A stretch of 64,000 nt of DNA, taken from Epiperipatus broadwayi (lineage: Eukaryota > Onychophora > Udeonychophora > Euonychophora > Peripatidae). Position 1 is the stretch's first letter. Every line of letters starts with the position of its first letter. Positions 50,801-63,660 of the stretch are shown here, in pieces. The translations under genes and the position numbers were made by a program. Below the pieces are notes generated by a model that saw only the letters and a program-made list of their open reading frames with translations, did not search any database and had not been told where the DNA came from. Location: positions 372,001 to 436,000 of the forward strand of contig JAQFVV010000512.1 in NCBI GenBank assembly GCA_028023455.1, written 5' to 3'.

Positions 50801-51985
50801 AAATGTTTTAATATTGTTGTTATTGTGATCAAAATATGAAGTAATATTTTTCTAGATTACCTATTATTAATGTTATTTGTTAAGTTTACATTATTTTTAG
50901 AAAGTTATTATTAAATGTAGAGTTCTGCCATAGTTATTGTTAGTAGTTTGAATCAGATATTTCTTAGTAATTTCTTTTTGCATGTTTTACTTTTTTGTGT
51001 GTCTGGATAGTAGTAAAATCCCTTTTGCTGATCCAGATATATGTTGCTATATGATTATTTATTCAATTAATATGAACTCCGAGAAATCATTGATGAATAA
51101 TGTTCAAATTAAAGCCACTTCATGAAGTCTGTTTGTTAATTTATTTTATTGTCATTCTTTTAATTCCTTATTGTAATTATAGTAAAATTATTACCCAAAA
51201 ATGTGAATGCATTATTAATGATTATTTAAATTTTGAAGCCATTCATTTTTGCAACATCGAATAAGATTTCATTATCATATTCATCATCATCCAGATTACA
51301 ATAGTTCATCCTCATTCTTATTCACTTCAAATTTTTCTTATTATATATTTTAACATCATCATTTATTGATCTCTCTTTAATTGCGATTTCTATTGTGAGG
51401 TTAGATATTCATCATTTTCATAAGATTTTGTTTATATCTTCCTCGTTATTTAGAGTTGATCATCTTTCAGTCATCATCATTAATTCATTGGCCCTTCATT
51501 GATTCTTCATTTTTCTCCATTCTAATTCATACATTATTCTCTTTCCAATCTCCTTAATTACCATTTCATTTCTTCAAAGGGATATGAGTTTAATTCATAA
51601 AGATGTTGCTAGCTTTAGTTGCAGATTTCTATAATTAATAAGGATGTTGTTAGCTGATATGATTAATTGTTAATTCTTTATCTTTTCCTGATCTAATCTT
51701 ATAAAGTTTTGGATTATATTCTTCTAGCTACTGATTCTTTTACTAATGCTGATGTATTTCATTTTATCTCATGCTTGTTCACTACTATTTTGACTCTTGG
51801 CCTGGGTTGGTTGTTCTAGATTAAGTGCTTTTAATCAATTGATTTACATGGATTACTACACATATTCATGAGACTGTCAGTTTAATTTGACTTTTGGTCT
51901 GTGGCACTTGTTAAGTTAATTGCTTTCTAATTAAGGTGATTTAAATGGATTATTTCTTACATTCAAGATTTTCATATAAACATTC

Positions 51986-51987
<2 letters not shown>
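47833..51987. other. AT-rich sequence, no gene supported
   Basis: Four kb without recognisable genes. 48233-48350 gives a short open stretch with less biased composition (KDYDAVKTVCILLHEIKEID) but no domain or splice context that I can defend. A short segment at 49560-49640 is discussed among the rejected calls. ATCATCATC runs occur at 50480 and 51270-51490. Confidence 0.45.

Positions 51988-52073
<86 letters not shown>
51988..52073. repeat. (TA)n microsatellite
   Basis: About 43 TA units. The Tyr-Ile ORF across it is an artefact. Confidence 0.95.
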
Positions 52074-52076
<3 letters not shown>

Positions 52077-52182
52077 GTAATTAACTATTACAGACAGTCT
52101 TTCAATTTGCAAAAGTACTTTCTGTTAATTCCTTTACCCTCCTCAACTGAAATTAATTGAAAGCACTTCTGCAGATTAAAGG

Positions 52183-52183
<1 letters not shown>

Positions 52184-52253
<70 letters not shown>
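52184..52253. repeat. (TA)n microsatellite
   Basis: About 35 TA units, 110 bp from the previous array. Confidence 0.95.
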
Positions 52254-52255
<2 letters not shown>

Positions 52256-53712
52256 AAATTTGATTTATTTGAAGATATCTAATTTTCTGTATTGTATTCA
52301 AAATTGAGGATTAGTTTTTAGTGATATCATATTTTTTGTTGTCATTTTTTGGATAAGAGATTATATTGTATAAAAAAGATTAGTATTTAACATGCTTAAA
52401 CATATAATTATGAATCATCATTATCATTATCATCTATTTAACAGTTCAACTTACAATTTCTTTGATTCATCAGCTGATTCCATGTTTTGTAGGAAATATT
52501 ATTATCTATTTATCTCATATTTTGAGACTTTTAAAGTATTTAAATAATTTTAAAACCAGTTTTAGATTTCAGCTGTCAAATAATATTGAATTTTCTATTA
52601 AATGTTTAATCTATCTCCATATGACTCTTAATTTTATAATAATGAAAAGTGAACTTGTTTGCTTTGTTATACATCATTTTATTTTTGAACACATCATAAT
52701 ACTTCGAAAATACATCTTTCCATACTTTACTGTATAATCTGCAGTTTCTATACTATTTTCTATTAAGAATTTATGTTACAAATCACTATGAGCCTATAGA
52801 TAAATTATGTCTATTAAATGCAATCATTTTCAAATGCATAAGCAAATTCAGTTTAATATTAAGTTATTTTTAATAAAACAATCACATTTATATTAATTTT
52901 ATGAATAAACTTAACCATTATGCATTTATATGATGTGGGCCAACTGATGAGTGCTGGTTCAGCACAAAATGCATCTTGGGGGTCATTTTTCTCTTACAAT
53001 ATCTTTATTTAAATGAATTTAAAAATTATGGGGAAGTTTGGAGATGTTTATTATATCTATTATAATTTTTCTAATGAAGATACTTATAACTGTTAATTGC
53101 TTGTAATTTGTGAGTATCTGAATATTGATAAACCATCAAATGCATATTTATAATTTATAAAAATAGTTTCCAATAATTCAGAAAGTTTTTATGCGTGGAA
53201 GAAAAGATAGTGATTATGAAAAATTGTATAATACATTGGTGCTCTACTTTTAAGTCTGTATACATTTTATTTTGTCCTACTATTATTCCATTAAAATGAA
53301 TTTTATTATAAATCACATTTGTGTTCTAAAAGTATTAGTAATAAAATATAAAATAAAATTTAATAAAAGAAGTTAAAAGCAGAATTTTCAATGATTAATC
53401 TTCAGTTATCTGAAAAATATTGAAGCATTGACATTAATTCAGGTAAAATGTTTTAATAAAGAAAACTATGTGGTTAATAAATTTTATTTAATAAAAGAGC
53501 ATATTTTTCTCTTTTATTAAATGATCAATAAGTCTTAGATACTAATGTTACAGACTATATTAAAATGAAATAAAAACCATTTACTAATATCTATTAATAA
53601 AAATAATATTAATTCTAGCGTAAGCTGTTTAATAAAAAAAAATATTTATTTTTGATTTCTATAGAATGTGATACACGTAATTTAATTTCTTTATTTATAA
53701 ACCCAATCACAT
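52254..53712. other. AT-rich sequence with a W-repeat fragment
   Basis: Only 52925-53000 is recognisable, as a short family W piece around a hammerhead-like core. The rest has no gene or repeat that I can name. Confidence 0.5.
52939..52979 (+). ncRNA. Hammerhead-like motif, W fragment with best stem II
   Basis: GGGCCAA, CTGATGA (52944-52950), stem II GTGCTG-GTT-CAGCAC (six perfect pairs), AAAA where GAAA is expected, TGCAT, C, TTGG. The C before TTGG is at the expected cleavage position, and CCAA/TTGG gives a 4-bp stem I. G12 is mutated to A, so cleavage is unlikely in this copy. The architecture is the clearest of the family. Confidence 0.5.
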
Positions 53713-54822
<1,110 letters not shown>

Positions 54823-55018
54823 CAATTCAATTCAATTTATTCTATGAAATAAAACAAAGTACATCACAAATATTTAAAAACTCCAAACAAGAAAAATCTT
54901 GTGTGTGGAATTTACATGTAAAAATAAATTAAATAAAAAATACAATCAAAAACTCAAAAGAACAGTTTAGGAAATAAATAAAAAATAAATAATTAAATAA
55001 ATAAAATAAATGCCAAAA

Positions 55019-57841
55019 TTAATACATACTACACAACCATTGACACAAATATTTTTTGAATGATATATAAGAAATATTATTCAGATCAATTGAACATTCA
55101 TATACAAATTTATTAAACAACTTTGACCCAGAATAAACATATTGTCTTCTACTAGATTCCTTAAAAAATTTTGGTAAAGGTAATTGAAATTTATTAGAAA
55201 GACGAGTATTTAGAACATAAACTCTAGAATTCAGAAAAGGTTTAGCACAAAAAATATCAAAAATAACTCTATATTGATATAAGTGATTTACATCAAATAA
55301 ACCAAATGCAATATAAATATCTCGAACAGAAGAGGAACGAGATCTACCAAAAATAATGCGCAAAGTATAATTTTGCAAAACACGCAAAGAAGATAAAATA
55401 TGTGGAGAAGCATTACCCCAAATAATGATATTGTAAGATAAAATACTCTGATAACAGGCAATGTAAATAAAAATGAGAGCAGACCTAGGAAGAAATTTAA
55501 CTAAATAATAAAACATATAGTTTAAATTACGTAACCGTTGACAAAGATAGGTAATGTGATTTGTCCAGGACAATCTGGAGTCAATATATATTCCCAAATA
55601 ACAATAATTATCTACCAAAGGAATATTCTCACAAGTACATATACTATTATAATGCAAAATATACTTACAGCAAATTTTAATCTTAAGAGAAAAAAAAGTA
55701 CGCTTGTAAGAAAAAAGAATAGCTTTTGTTTTATCTAAATTGACCAACAATGAATTATATGCCAACCATTTACCAATTGAGTCCAAATCCTCATTCACTA
55801 ATTTTTCAAGAAGATTATAAGAAACAGCATTGCAAGATAAAGCAATATCATCAGCAAAACCAAAAATCTTAGAATGTAACTTCAATGAAAATAAATCATT
55901 AATATAAATTAAAAACAATAGAGGACCAAGTACTGAACCTTGCGGAACTCCAGAATTAATCAAGACAACATCACTGATAGTACCATAAATATTAGTAAAC
56001 TGTTTCCTATCATTTAAATAACTCTCCAACCAACTACCAATAGATCCACGAAAACCATACAAGTAGCAACGCTTAATCAAAATATTATGATTAACAGAAT
56101 CAAATGCTTTAGATAAATCAAGATAAATAGCCAATGTTTTAAGTTCCTGATCCAATGAAGATGTTAAATACTGAACATGATGTTTTAAAGCATCTAATGT
56201 ACTTCTGCCAGGAAGAAAACCATATTGATAGTCAGATAAAATTTTATTTTTAAACAGAAATGACAACATTTGATCCCTAACAATCATTTCCAATAATTTA
56301 GAAAAAACAGAAATAATAGCAATTGGCCTATAATTGACCATAAGAGTAGAATCACCCTTTTTATAAACAGGAGTAATAACATTAACTTTCAGACATTCTG
56401 GAAATGATCCAGACTGCAAAGATAAATTAAATAAATGAACTAAAATAGGCAAAAATGCAACCTTATTTTCTTTAAGCATCTTAGGTGTTATACCATCTAG
56501 TCCAAAAGAAGTGACATTTTTTAAACTATCAATTGCTACAGACAACTGAGATTCAGAAACATCAGAATATAAAAAAGAATTCAAACTTGAATAAGAAGAC
56601 AAAATCTGCTCAGGCACATCACGCATCGATAAATTTACAAAATACTCATTAAACCGATCAGCTAAATATTTTTCATTATTCTGTAACTCAATTAAACTTT
56701 CATTATATTTAATACATTTAATACGATCAGGAGAAGATTTTTTAATCAAAGAATTTATTGTTCTCCATTTCAAAGAAACATTTTTATCACTAAGAAATTC
56801 TTGATAATATCTAAACTTCAACTTTCTAATATCAGACTTAATTTCAACATTAAGTTTTTTTAAAACATCTGATGAGCCATCCAAAGATTTTAATACATTT
56901 CTCTGATTAATTTTACATACCAGCGCATCTGTCACCCAAAGAGATCTTCTTCTATTCTTACTTGTCAATTTTAAATGAAACTTTGCTTTAGCAATTAAAT
57001 CTAAACAAATAGCTTGGAACCCCAAAAATGCATCATTTACATTATCTATCATAAAAATCTCATCCCAATTCTGAACAGATAATAAATAATTCAATTTAGA
57101 AAAAGATAATTTCTCAACATATGCACAAACATTAATATTATCCATACAATTCAATATTTTTAATTCAGTAGCAAAATGATCTGTAAGAAATAATTTAGAA
57201 AGAGACGAATCAGAAAATAAACTGCGGCTTAATCTAACAAAAATATGATCTAAAAGAGATTGAGATATAGGAGTAATACGCGTAGGTGAAAAAAGCGTTT
57301 GACTAAATCCATAGCTATAAAGTAAATTTAAATAATCTATAGTAGACTTACAAGCATTATTTAACAAATCAATATTTAGATCACCCATTAAAACAGCAGA
57401 TTCTGAACCCAAATCTAATAACAAAGAATCAAGTTCAGTAACAAAATCCAAAACTTTACTTGTACATGATCTATATATAGCCAAAATAGAAAGCACACAT
57501 TTAGGGAGTCTCAAAGTTAATAAAATACATTCTGCAGTATTAAATGTTGGAATATTGAAAGAAAAGTCTAAACCGGTTTTTATAAAAACCATAACACCAC
57601 CAGATCGTAAATGCATACGAGGAGAAAGTATACTCGTATAGCCATTCAAACTATATAAATTTTGTTCTTGTAAAGAAATCCAAGTTTCCGTTAAAATAAT
57701 TATATCAAAATGAAATAAAGGAAAATTATTTAAATAAACTACAAGTTCATCAAAATGACATCTAATGCTACGTATGTTTAAATGAAATAATTTAAGTGAA
57801 GCAAAATCTTTTTCCTGAGAAATCAAATCAGAATTTATCAT
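55019..57841 (-). CDS. LINE A ORF2: APE endonuclease and reverse transcriptase, 940 aa
   Basis: Catalyses target-primed reverse transcription. The endonuclease covers about residues 15-225: FHLNIRSIR (19-27), catalytic Glu in LTETW (50-54), SGGVMVFIK (80-88), LMGDLNIDLL (151-160) with Asp154 and Asn156, and LTDHF (219-223). The RT covers about 430-730: FGLDGITPKMLK (446-457), VYKKGDST (492-499), NYRPIAI (503-509), YGFLPGRST (540-548), YLDLSKAFDSV (573-583), GVPQGSVLGPLLFL (631-644), the catalytic FADD (662-665) and LVNLDKTKAILF (699-710). The C-terminal part has SILSYNIIIWG, common in the CR1/Rex/Jockey group. The start is the first ATG, 12 nt after the ORF1 stop; the nuclease begins soon after it, so the start is plausible. 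No stop or missing catalytic residue was seen. Confidence 0.93.
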   Translation of the reverse strand: MINSDLISQEKDFASLKLFHLNIRSIRCHFDELVVYLNNFPLFHFDIIILTETWISLQEQNLYSLNGYTSILSPRMHLRSGGVMVFIKTGLDFSFNIPTFNTAECILLTLRLPKCVLSILAIYRSCTSKVLDFVTELDSLLLDLGSESAVLMGDLNIDLLNNACKSTIDYLNLLYSYGFSQTLFSPTRITPISQSLLDHIFVRLSRSLFSDSSLSKLFLTDHFATELKILNCMDNINVCAYVEKLSFSKLNYLLSVQNWDEIFMIDNVNDAFLGFQAICLDLIAKAKFHLKLTSKNRRRSLWVTDALVCKINQRNVLKSLDGSSDVLKKLNVEIKSDIRKLKFRYYQEFLSDKNVSLKWRTINSLIKKSSPDRIKCIKYNESLIELQNNEKYLADRFNEYFVNLSMRDVPEQILSSYSSLNSFLYSDVSESQLSVAIDSLKNVTSFGLDGITPKMLKENKVAFLPILVHLFNLSLQSGSFPECLKVNVITPVYKKGDSTLMVNYRPIAIISVFSKLLEMIVRDQMLSFLFKNKILSDYQYGFLPGRSTLDALKHHVQYLTSSLDQELKTLAIYLDLSKAFDSVNHNILIKRCYLYGFRGSIGSWLESYLNDRKQFTNIYGTISDVVLINSGVPQGSVLGPLLFLIYINDLFSLKLHSKIFGFADDIALSCNAVSYNLLEKLVNEDLDSIGKWLAYNSLLVNLDKTKAILFSYKRTFFSLKIKICCKYILHYNSICTCENIPLVDNYCYLGIYIDSRLSWTNHITYLCQRLRNLNYMFYYLVKFLPRSALIFIYIACYQSILSYNIIIWGNASPHILSSLRVLQNYTLRIIFGRSRSSSVRDIYIAFGLFDVNHLYQYRVIFDIFCAKPFLNSRVYVLNTRLSNKFQLPLPKFFKESSRRQYVYSGSKLFNKFVYECSIDLNNISYISFKKYLCQWLCSMY

Positions 57842-57853
57842 AATAAATAAATT

Positions 57854-58759
57854 TCAGAATGACTCCAAATCACTTTCATTTCTAATTAAAACACGAGGAG
57901 AATTATAATCTTTTCTCACATACACTGATCCATTATGAATGAAAGCAAAACCTTGACCAGAACGTAACTTCTGTTTCGCCAACCATAAAAGCCTTCTATT
58001 GAATGGAGTCAAACGCTGATTAATATAAATACGTTTGTTATTATTAACCCCAGGCAAAATTTGAGAAACTGTTAAAACAGATTTTTTATTTATTAAAAAC
58101 TGTATGGCAGAATTTCGTGATTTAAAACGAGCTACAACAAAACCTGGAGCTCCTGATTTATTTTTTGTACGAAAAACGTTTTCCAAATCTACAGCGACAT
58201 CTGTAACACCGAGCTTGTCCGCCACGTTAGTTAAAATTAACGGCAAATTTTCATTTTCTTGACAAGGCAAACCCTGTATTTCAATTTCATGATCCAGATT
58301 AAATCGTTCCATAGAATGTAATTTATCTTTCAATAACAAAATCTCATTCTCATTTGAAGTACAAGAATTAGAAAGACGAATTATTTCTTGATTATTCCGA
58401 TCCACATTTTCACGCAAAGAAATAACTTCTGTCCGCAAATTAGCAACTGCTTGAGATAACTCTGAAATTGTGTTGTGAATCACCGGCAATAATTTTAATT
58501 TATCCAAAATTTCCTCCAAAATTAAATCAGGTGAATTTTTAGCAGTCATAGATGAATCCAAAACATCACTAGCCTTAGAAAAACTAACTCTACAAGCAGC
58601 ACACCTCCATTCTTGCTTCTTTTTTATAGACATTCTTCGGTAAGTAGTATCACTCAACGATGCACATGCAAAGTGCATACCGGACGTACAACCAAAGCAG
58701 GATACGAAATTACCATTTTTTGGTAAAAGTTCTTTACAAATAGAACATGAATCCATCAT
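57854..58759 (-). CDS. LINE A ORF1: PHD-finger, coiled-coil RNA-binding protein, 301 aa
   Basis: The nucleic-acid-binding partner that assembles with the element RNA. Residues 5-56 form a C4-H-C3 PHD-like zinc finger: C5, C8, C21, C24, H29, C32, C53, C56. About 78-155 is a coiled coil with leucine/isoleucine heptads (LKLLPVIHNTISELSQAVAN, then LRENVDRNNQEIIRLSN). About 155-270 resembles the domain shared by LINE ORF1 proteins and the baculovirus FP protein: LDHEIEIQGLP, then VFRTKNKSG, VVARFKSRNSAIQFL, KRIYINQRLTPFNRRLLWLAK. Such PHD plus coiled-coil ORF1s are known from CR1-like and related LINEs. The ATG is 60 nt from the element's 5' end. The ORF ends in TGA 12 nt before the ORF2 ATG, implying reinitiation or another unusual way of translating ORF2. 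Confidence 0.9.
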   Translation of the reverse strand: MMDSCSICKELLPKNGNFVSCFGCTSGMHFACASLSDTTYRRMSIKKKQEWRCAACRVSFSKASDVLDSSMTAKNSPDLILEEILDKLKLLPVIHNTISELSQAVANLRTEVISLRENVDRNNQEIIRLSNSCTSNENEILLLKDKLHSMERFNLDHEIEIQGLPCQENENLPLILTNVADKLGVTDVAVDLENVFRTKNKSGAPGFVVARFKSRNSAIQFLINKKSVLTVSQILPGVNNNKRIYINQRLTPFNRRLLWLAKQKLRSGQGFAFIHNGSVYVRKDYNSPRVLIRNESDLESF

Positions 58760-58810
58760 TAAAAATTTAAAAAATCAAGAGAACAAGTAAACACGTCTTT
58801 ACACTAGAAA

Positions 58811-58817
58811 ACCGGAA

Positions 58818-58819
<2 letters not shown>
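58811..58819 (-). promoter_or_regulatory. ETS-type motif at the 5' terminus of LINE A
   Basis: The element starts, on its own strand, with ACTTCCGGT, the complement of the ETS-family consensus ACCGGAAGT, and then TTTCTAG. A strong ETS site exactly at the transcript start fits a TATA-less internal promoter. Single instance; function inferred. Confidence 0.45.

Positions 58820-58890
<71 letters not shown>
58820..58890. repeat. (AAT)n between LINE A and LINE B
   Basis: About 23 AAT units. It joins the 5' end of LINE A to the 3' end of LINE B. Confidence 0.95.
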
Positions 58891-58891
<1 letters not shown>

Positions 58892-59433
58892 TCAATTCAA
58901 TTCATTTATTTACCGTACAAAACTACAGCATAAAGCCAATTACAATATTGCACCATAACAAATATATAAATACATAAATGAGTTTAAATGACAAATTATT
59001 AATATAATTATGTGCCATATTTCAATAAAAGATAATTAACACATTTAAAAATCTAAAGTAAAATTAAATATCAGCATATAAACAATTATTATTAAGACAT
59101 TAATAGTAACAAATAAATAAAAGGGATAAATATAAAGCACATAACAAAATAAAAAAAACAACAATTTAATATATATATATAAACAAAATTAAGTTAAACC
59201 AATCAAATCTGACATTTAAATTTAATAACATTACAGAATTGATTATAATCTAAATTGAAGTAATTAATATTGCTACAAATCTGATTATATAAAGATGGTA
59301 GCCTAAACAAAGGAGAAAATCTAAGAACATTGGAATGACAAGTTTTAATGTAACGAACAGAAGCAGACCGAGTATCATGCACATGAGATCTAATTATAAC
59401 AGTAGAAATTGTATTAGATAAGAGAACTATTTT
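58891..59433 (-). pseudogene. LINE B: 5'-truncated LINE, ORF2 C-terminus and 3' UTR
   Basis: On the minus strand the last 77 or so codons of a LINE ORF2 (to 59203) read through HVHDTRSASVRYIKTCHSN and YNQICSNINYFNLDYNQF, like the C-termini of CR1/Jockey-type ORF2s (H-TR...P). A 3' UTR of about 310 bp ends AATGAATTGAATTGAATT and is followed by (ATT)n. That 3' terminus resembles LINE A, and the 3' UTR start (ATTGCACC, GCTGTAGTTTTG complement) is shared with LINE D, so B and D are one subfamily related to A. The truncation point lies directly in (AAT)n. Confidence 0.7.
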
Positions 59434-61940
<2,507 letters not shown>

Positions 61941-62690
61941 TCACTTTACTTACCTGACAAAACTACAGCATTAAGCCAGTTACAGAATTGCACCATAGCA
62001 ACTATACAATAATATACATAAATAATATACATAAATGAGTATAAATGACAAATCATTAATATGATTACGTGCTATACTTTTTTTATAAGTAACAAATTTT
62101 TTAAAGTTTAAAGTGAAAATATTTTCCTTAGTAAAATCGTTATTATAAATATTAGACAAATGAAACAAAGATGAATATTTTAACATGTTAGAGGGACAAG
62201 CTTAATATAAAATAGACAAGTGCTGGCAGCCTTGTGATTAGCATAGCTGCCTTCCAAGCACTTGGCCTGGGTTCACTTCCCAGTCAACACTTTGACACAT
62301 GGAAACCTTAATATATAATAAAGAAAATGTTCATGTTTTATGGAAACAATTATTAAAAGTAATATTTGAAATTTTGTTAGTTAATATAATTTTTTTTATT
62401 GACAAGGTTATATAAAATTTTAAGAACTCTCATTTTTCTTCTAATGGATAAGTATAGATAATGGTCATTTAACTTAATATACTTGGAAAATTTATCACAA
62501 ACCAATTGAATTTTAATAATATCTCATTTGGAACTGAGATTCCAAACAACAGATCCATATTCTAAAATAGACAAAACCAAAGAGAGGAATAATTTATATT
62601 TTGTAAAACTAGTAACATTTTTAAAAGCCTTGATTACTATAACTACCAGTTCTATGTGATTGTTTTCTTTTTATAATATGTATACTAACA
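61941..62690 (-). pseudogene. LINE D: 5'-truncated LINE with a SINE inside
   Basis: The 3' end (ACAAAACTACAGCATTAAGC, CAGAATTGCACCATA) matches LINE B. Upstream on minus, 62640-62400 encodes SLVLSILEYGSVVWN followed by a frame with stops, the characteristic post-RT segment (LVLPILEYGS-VWNP type) of CR1/Jockey-like LINEs. It is broken by stops and by a tRNA-like SINE at 62216-62312. The 5' limit is approximate. Confidence 0.65.
62216..62312 (+). mobile_element. tRNA-derived SINE inserted in LINE D
   Basis: GATTAGCATAGCTGCCTTCC acts as the A-box side and GGGTTCACTTCCC as the B box, within a perfect 5-bp T stem (CTGGG / CCCAG). Flanks TTAATATAAAATAGA and TTAATATATAATAAAG look like an imperfect target duplication. 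The AGCATAGCTGCCTT core is close to AGCACAGCTGCCTT in the SINE at 0.73-0.83 kb, so both may belong to one tRNA-derived family. Confidence 0.65.
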
Positions 62691-62952
62691 TTTAAAGAGA
62701 CTGAATTATTATAAAATATTTTAAAGTACTCTGCAAGTGAAGACAAAACATACATGAACTAGTATATGTTTTTTATTGTAAATAAGAAGTTGAGTATAAC
62801 AGTTGCTTTAAATGTATATTAAACCTTAAAAGGAGGATAAATTAAATAGTGAAAATCTTGAAAGTTATTATTTGAATGTGTACATATGGAAGAATAATTT
62901 TAAAATGAAAGAATTATTTGTTTTCTGAAGGTTTGTGATGATGATGTTCTAA

Positions 62953-63290
62953 CTGCATTTTATATTGGATTATTTTCATCATCAAATATGTGTGTTGAAT
63001 GTCTTTAGAAAAAAATAATTTTATTTAAATATTCCAATTGCATTTAACTGTTAGTAATATCACAGCAAATAGGTTAGTATATGCACTAACTGTTAGTAAT
63101 ATCAACAGTTAGTGTATATATTAATCTGTTTGCTGTGATATTACTAACAGTTGGTACATATACTAACCTGTTTGCTGTGATATTACTAACAGTTGAAATG
63201 CAATTGGAATATTTAAATAAAATTAAATTTTTCTAAAGACATTCAACACACATATTAGATGATGGAAATAGTCCAATATAAAAAATACAG
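62953..63290. repeat. 338-bp near-perfect palindrome (foldback)
   Basis: The left arm from CTGCATTTTATATTGGA through ATGTGTGTTGAATGTC, AAATATTCCAATTGCATT and ATATCACAGCAAATAGG is matched in reverse complement by the right arm down to 63290. The centre (about 63085-63165) holds extra copies of CTGTTAGTAATATC, so the unit is repeated near the axis. No ORF; foldback element or recent inverted duplication. Confidence 0.85.
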
Positions 63291-63339
63291 AAAGAACTAT
63301 TTGTTGATAATGTTAACATTATATAAGATATGTTATATA

Positions 63340-63660
63340 TAGGGTATATGAGCACAGACTTTCACATGACCCATCACTCTTCACACCATCTTATAACACT
63401 GATACCCCCGAACACATATATGAGGTTTGGCTATCTTAATATATATCTGAGCACTTGTAGCATATATGTGTAGAGATGGTAATCTGGACCAACTGATGAT
63501 TGCTGGTTTAGCATTAAATACCAATATTGGTGATTATTTATCTTTTCAACATTTATGTGTTCGGGTGTATCAGTGTTATGAGAAGGTGTGGAAAGTGATG
63601 GGTCGTGTGAAAGTCTGTGCTCATGTACTCTATATATTACATATATAGACACATGTATAT
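63340..63660 (+). mobile_element. Family W repeat with an inverted flank
   Basis: The plus-strand unit at 63424-63650 contains TTTGGCTATCTTAATATA, the hammerhead-like core, and GTGTTCGGGTGTATCAGTG...GAAAGTCTGTGCTCATG. The last part recurs in inverse orientation at 63345-63420, giving arms of about 75 bp around the core. The adjacent palindrome at 62.95-63.29 kb is a different sequence. Confidence 0.65.
63487..63530 (+). ncRNA. Hammerhead-like motif, W copy at 63.5 kb
   Basis: GGACCAA, CTGATGA (63493-63499), stem II TGCTG-GTT-TAGCA (five pairs including a G-T wobble), TAAA for GAAA, then TACCAATA and TTGG. CCAA and TTGG can form stem I. G12 is replaced by T, so it is probably inactive. Confidence 0.45.

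Larger units (their letters stand above)
54823..58819 (-). mobile_element. LINE A: intact two-ORF non-LTR retrotransposon in (AAT)n
   Basis: A 4.0-kb element with a 60-nt 5' UTR, ORF1 (301 aa), a 12-nt spacer, ORF2 (940 aa) and a 3' UTR of about 195 bp ending TTGAATTGAATTG. Both ends abut (AAT)n: 54651-54822 at the 3' side and 58820-58890 at the 5' side. Protein architecture (PHD-type ORF1; APE endonuclease plus RT, no RNase H seen) fits the CR1/L2/Jockey group; the exact clade is not assigned. Open frames, all catalytic motifs and a defined 5' end suggest a young, possibly active copy. Confidence 0.88.
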
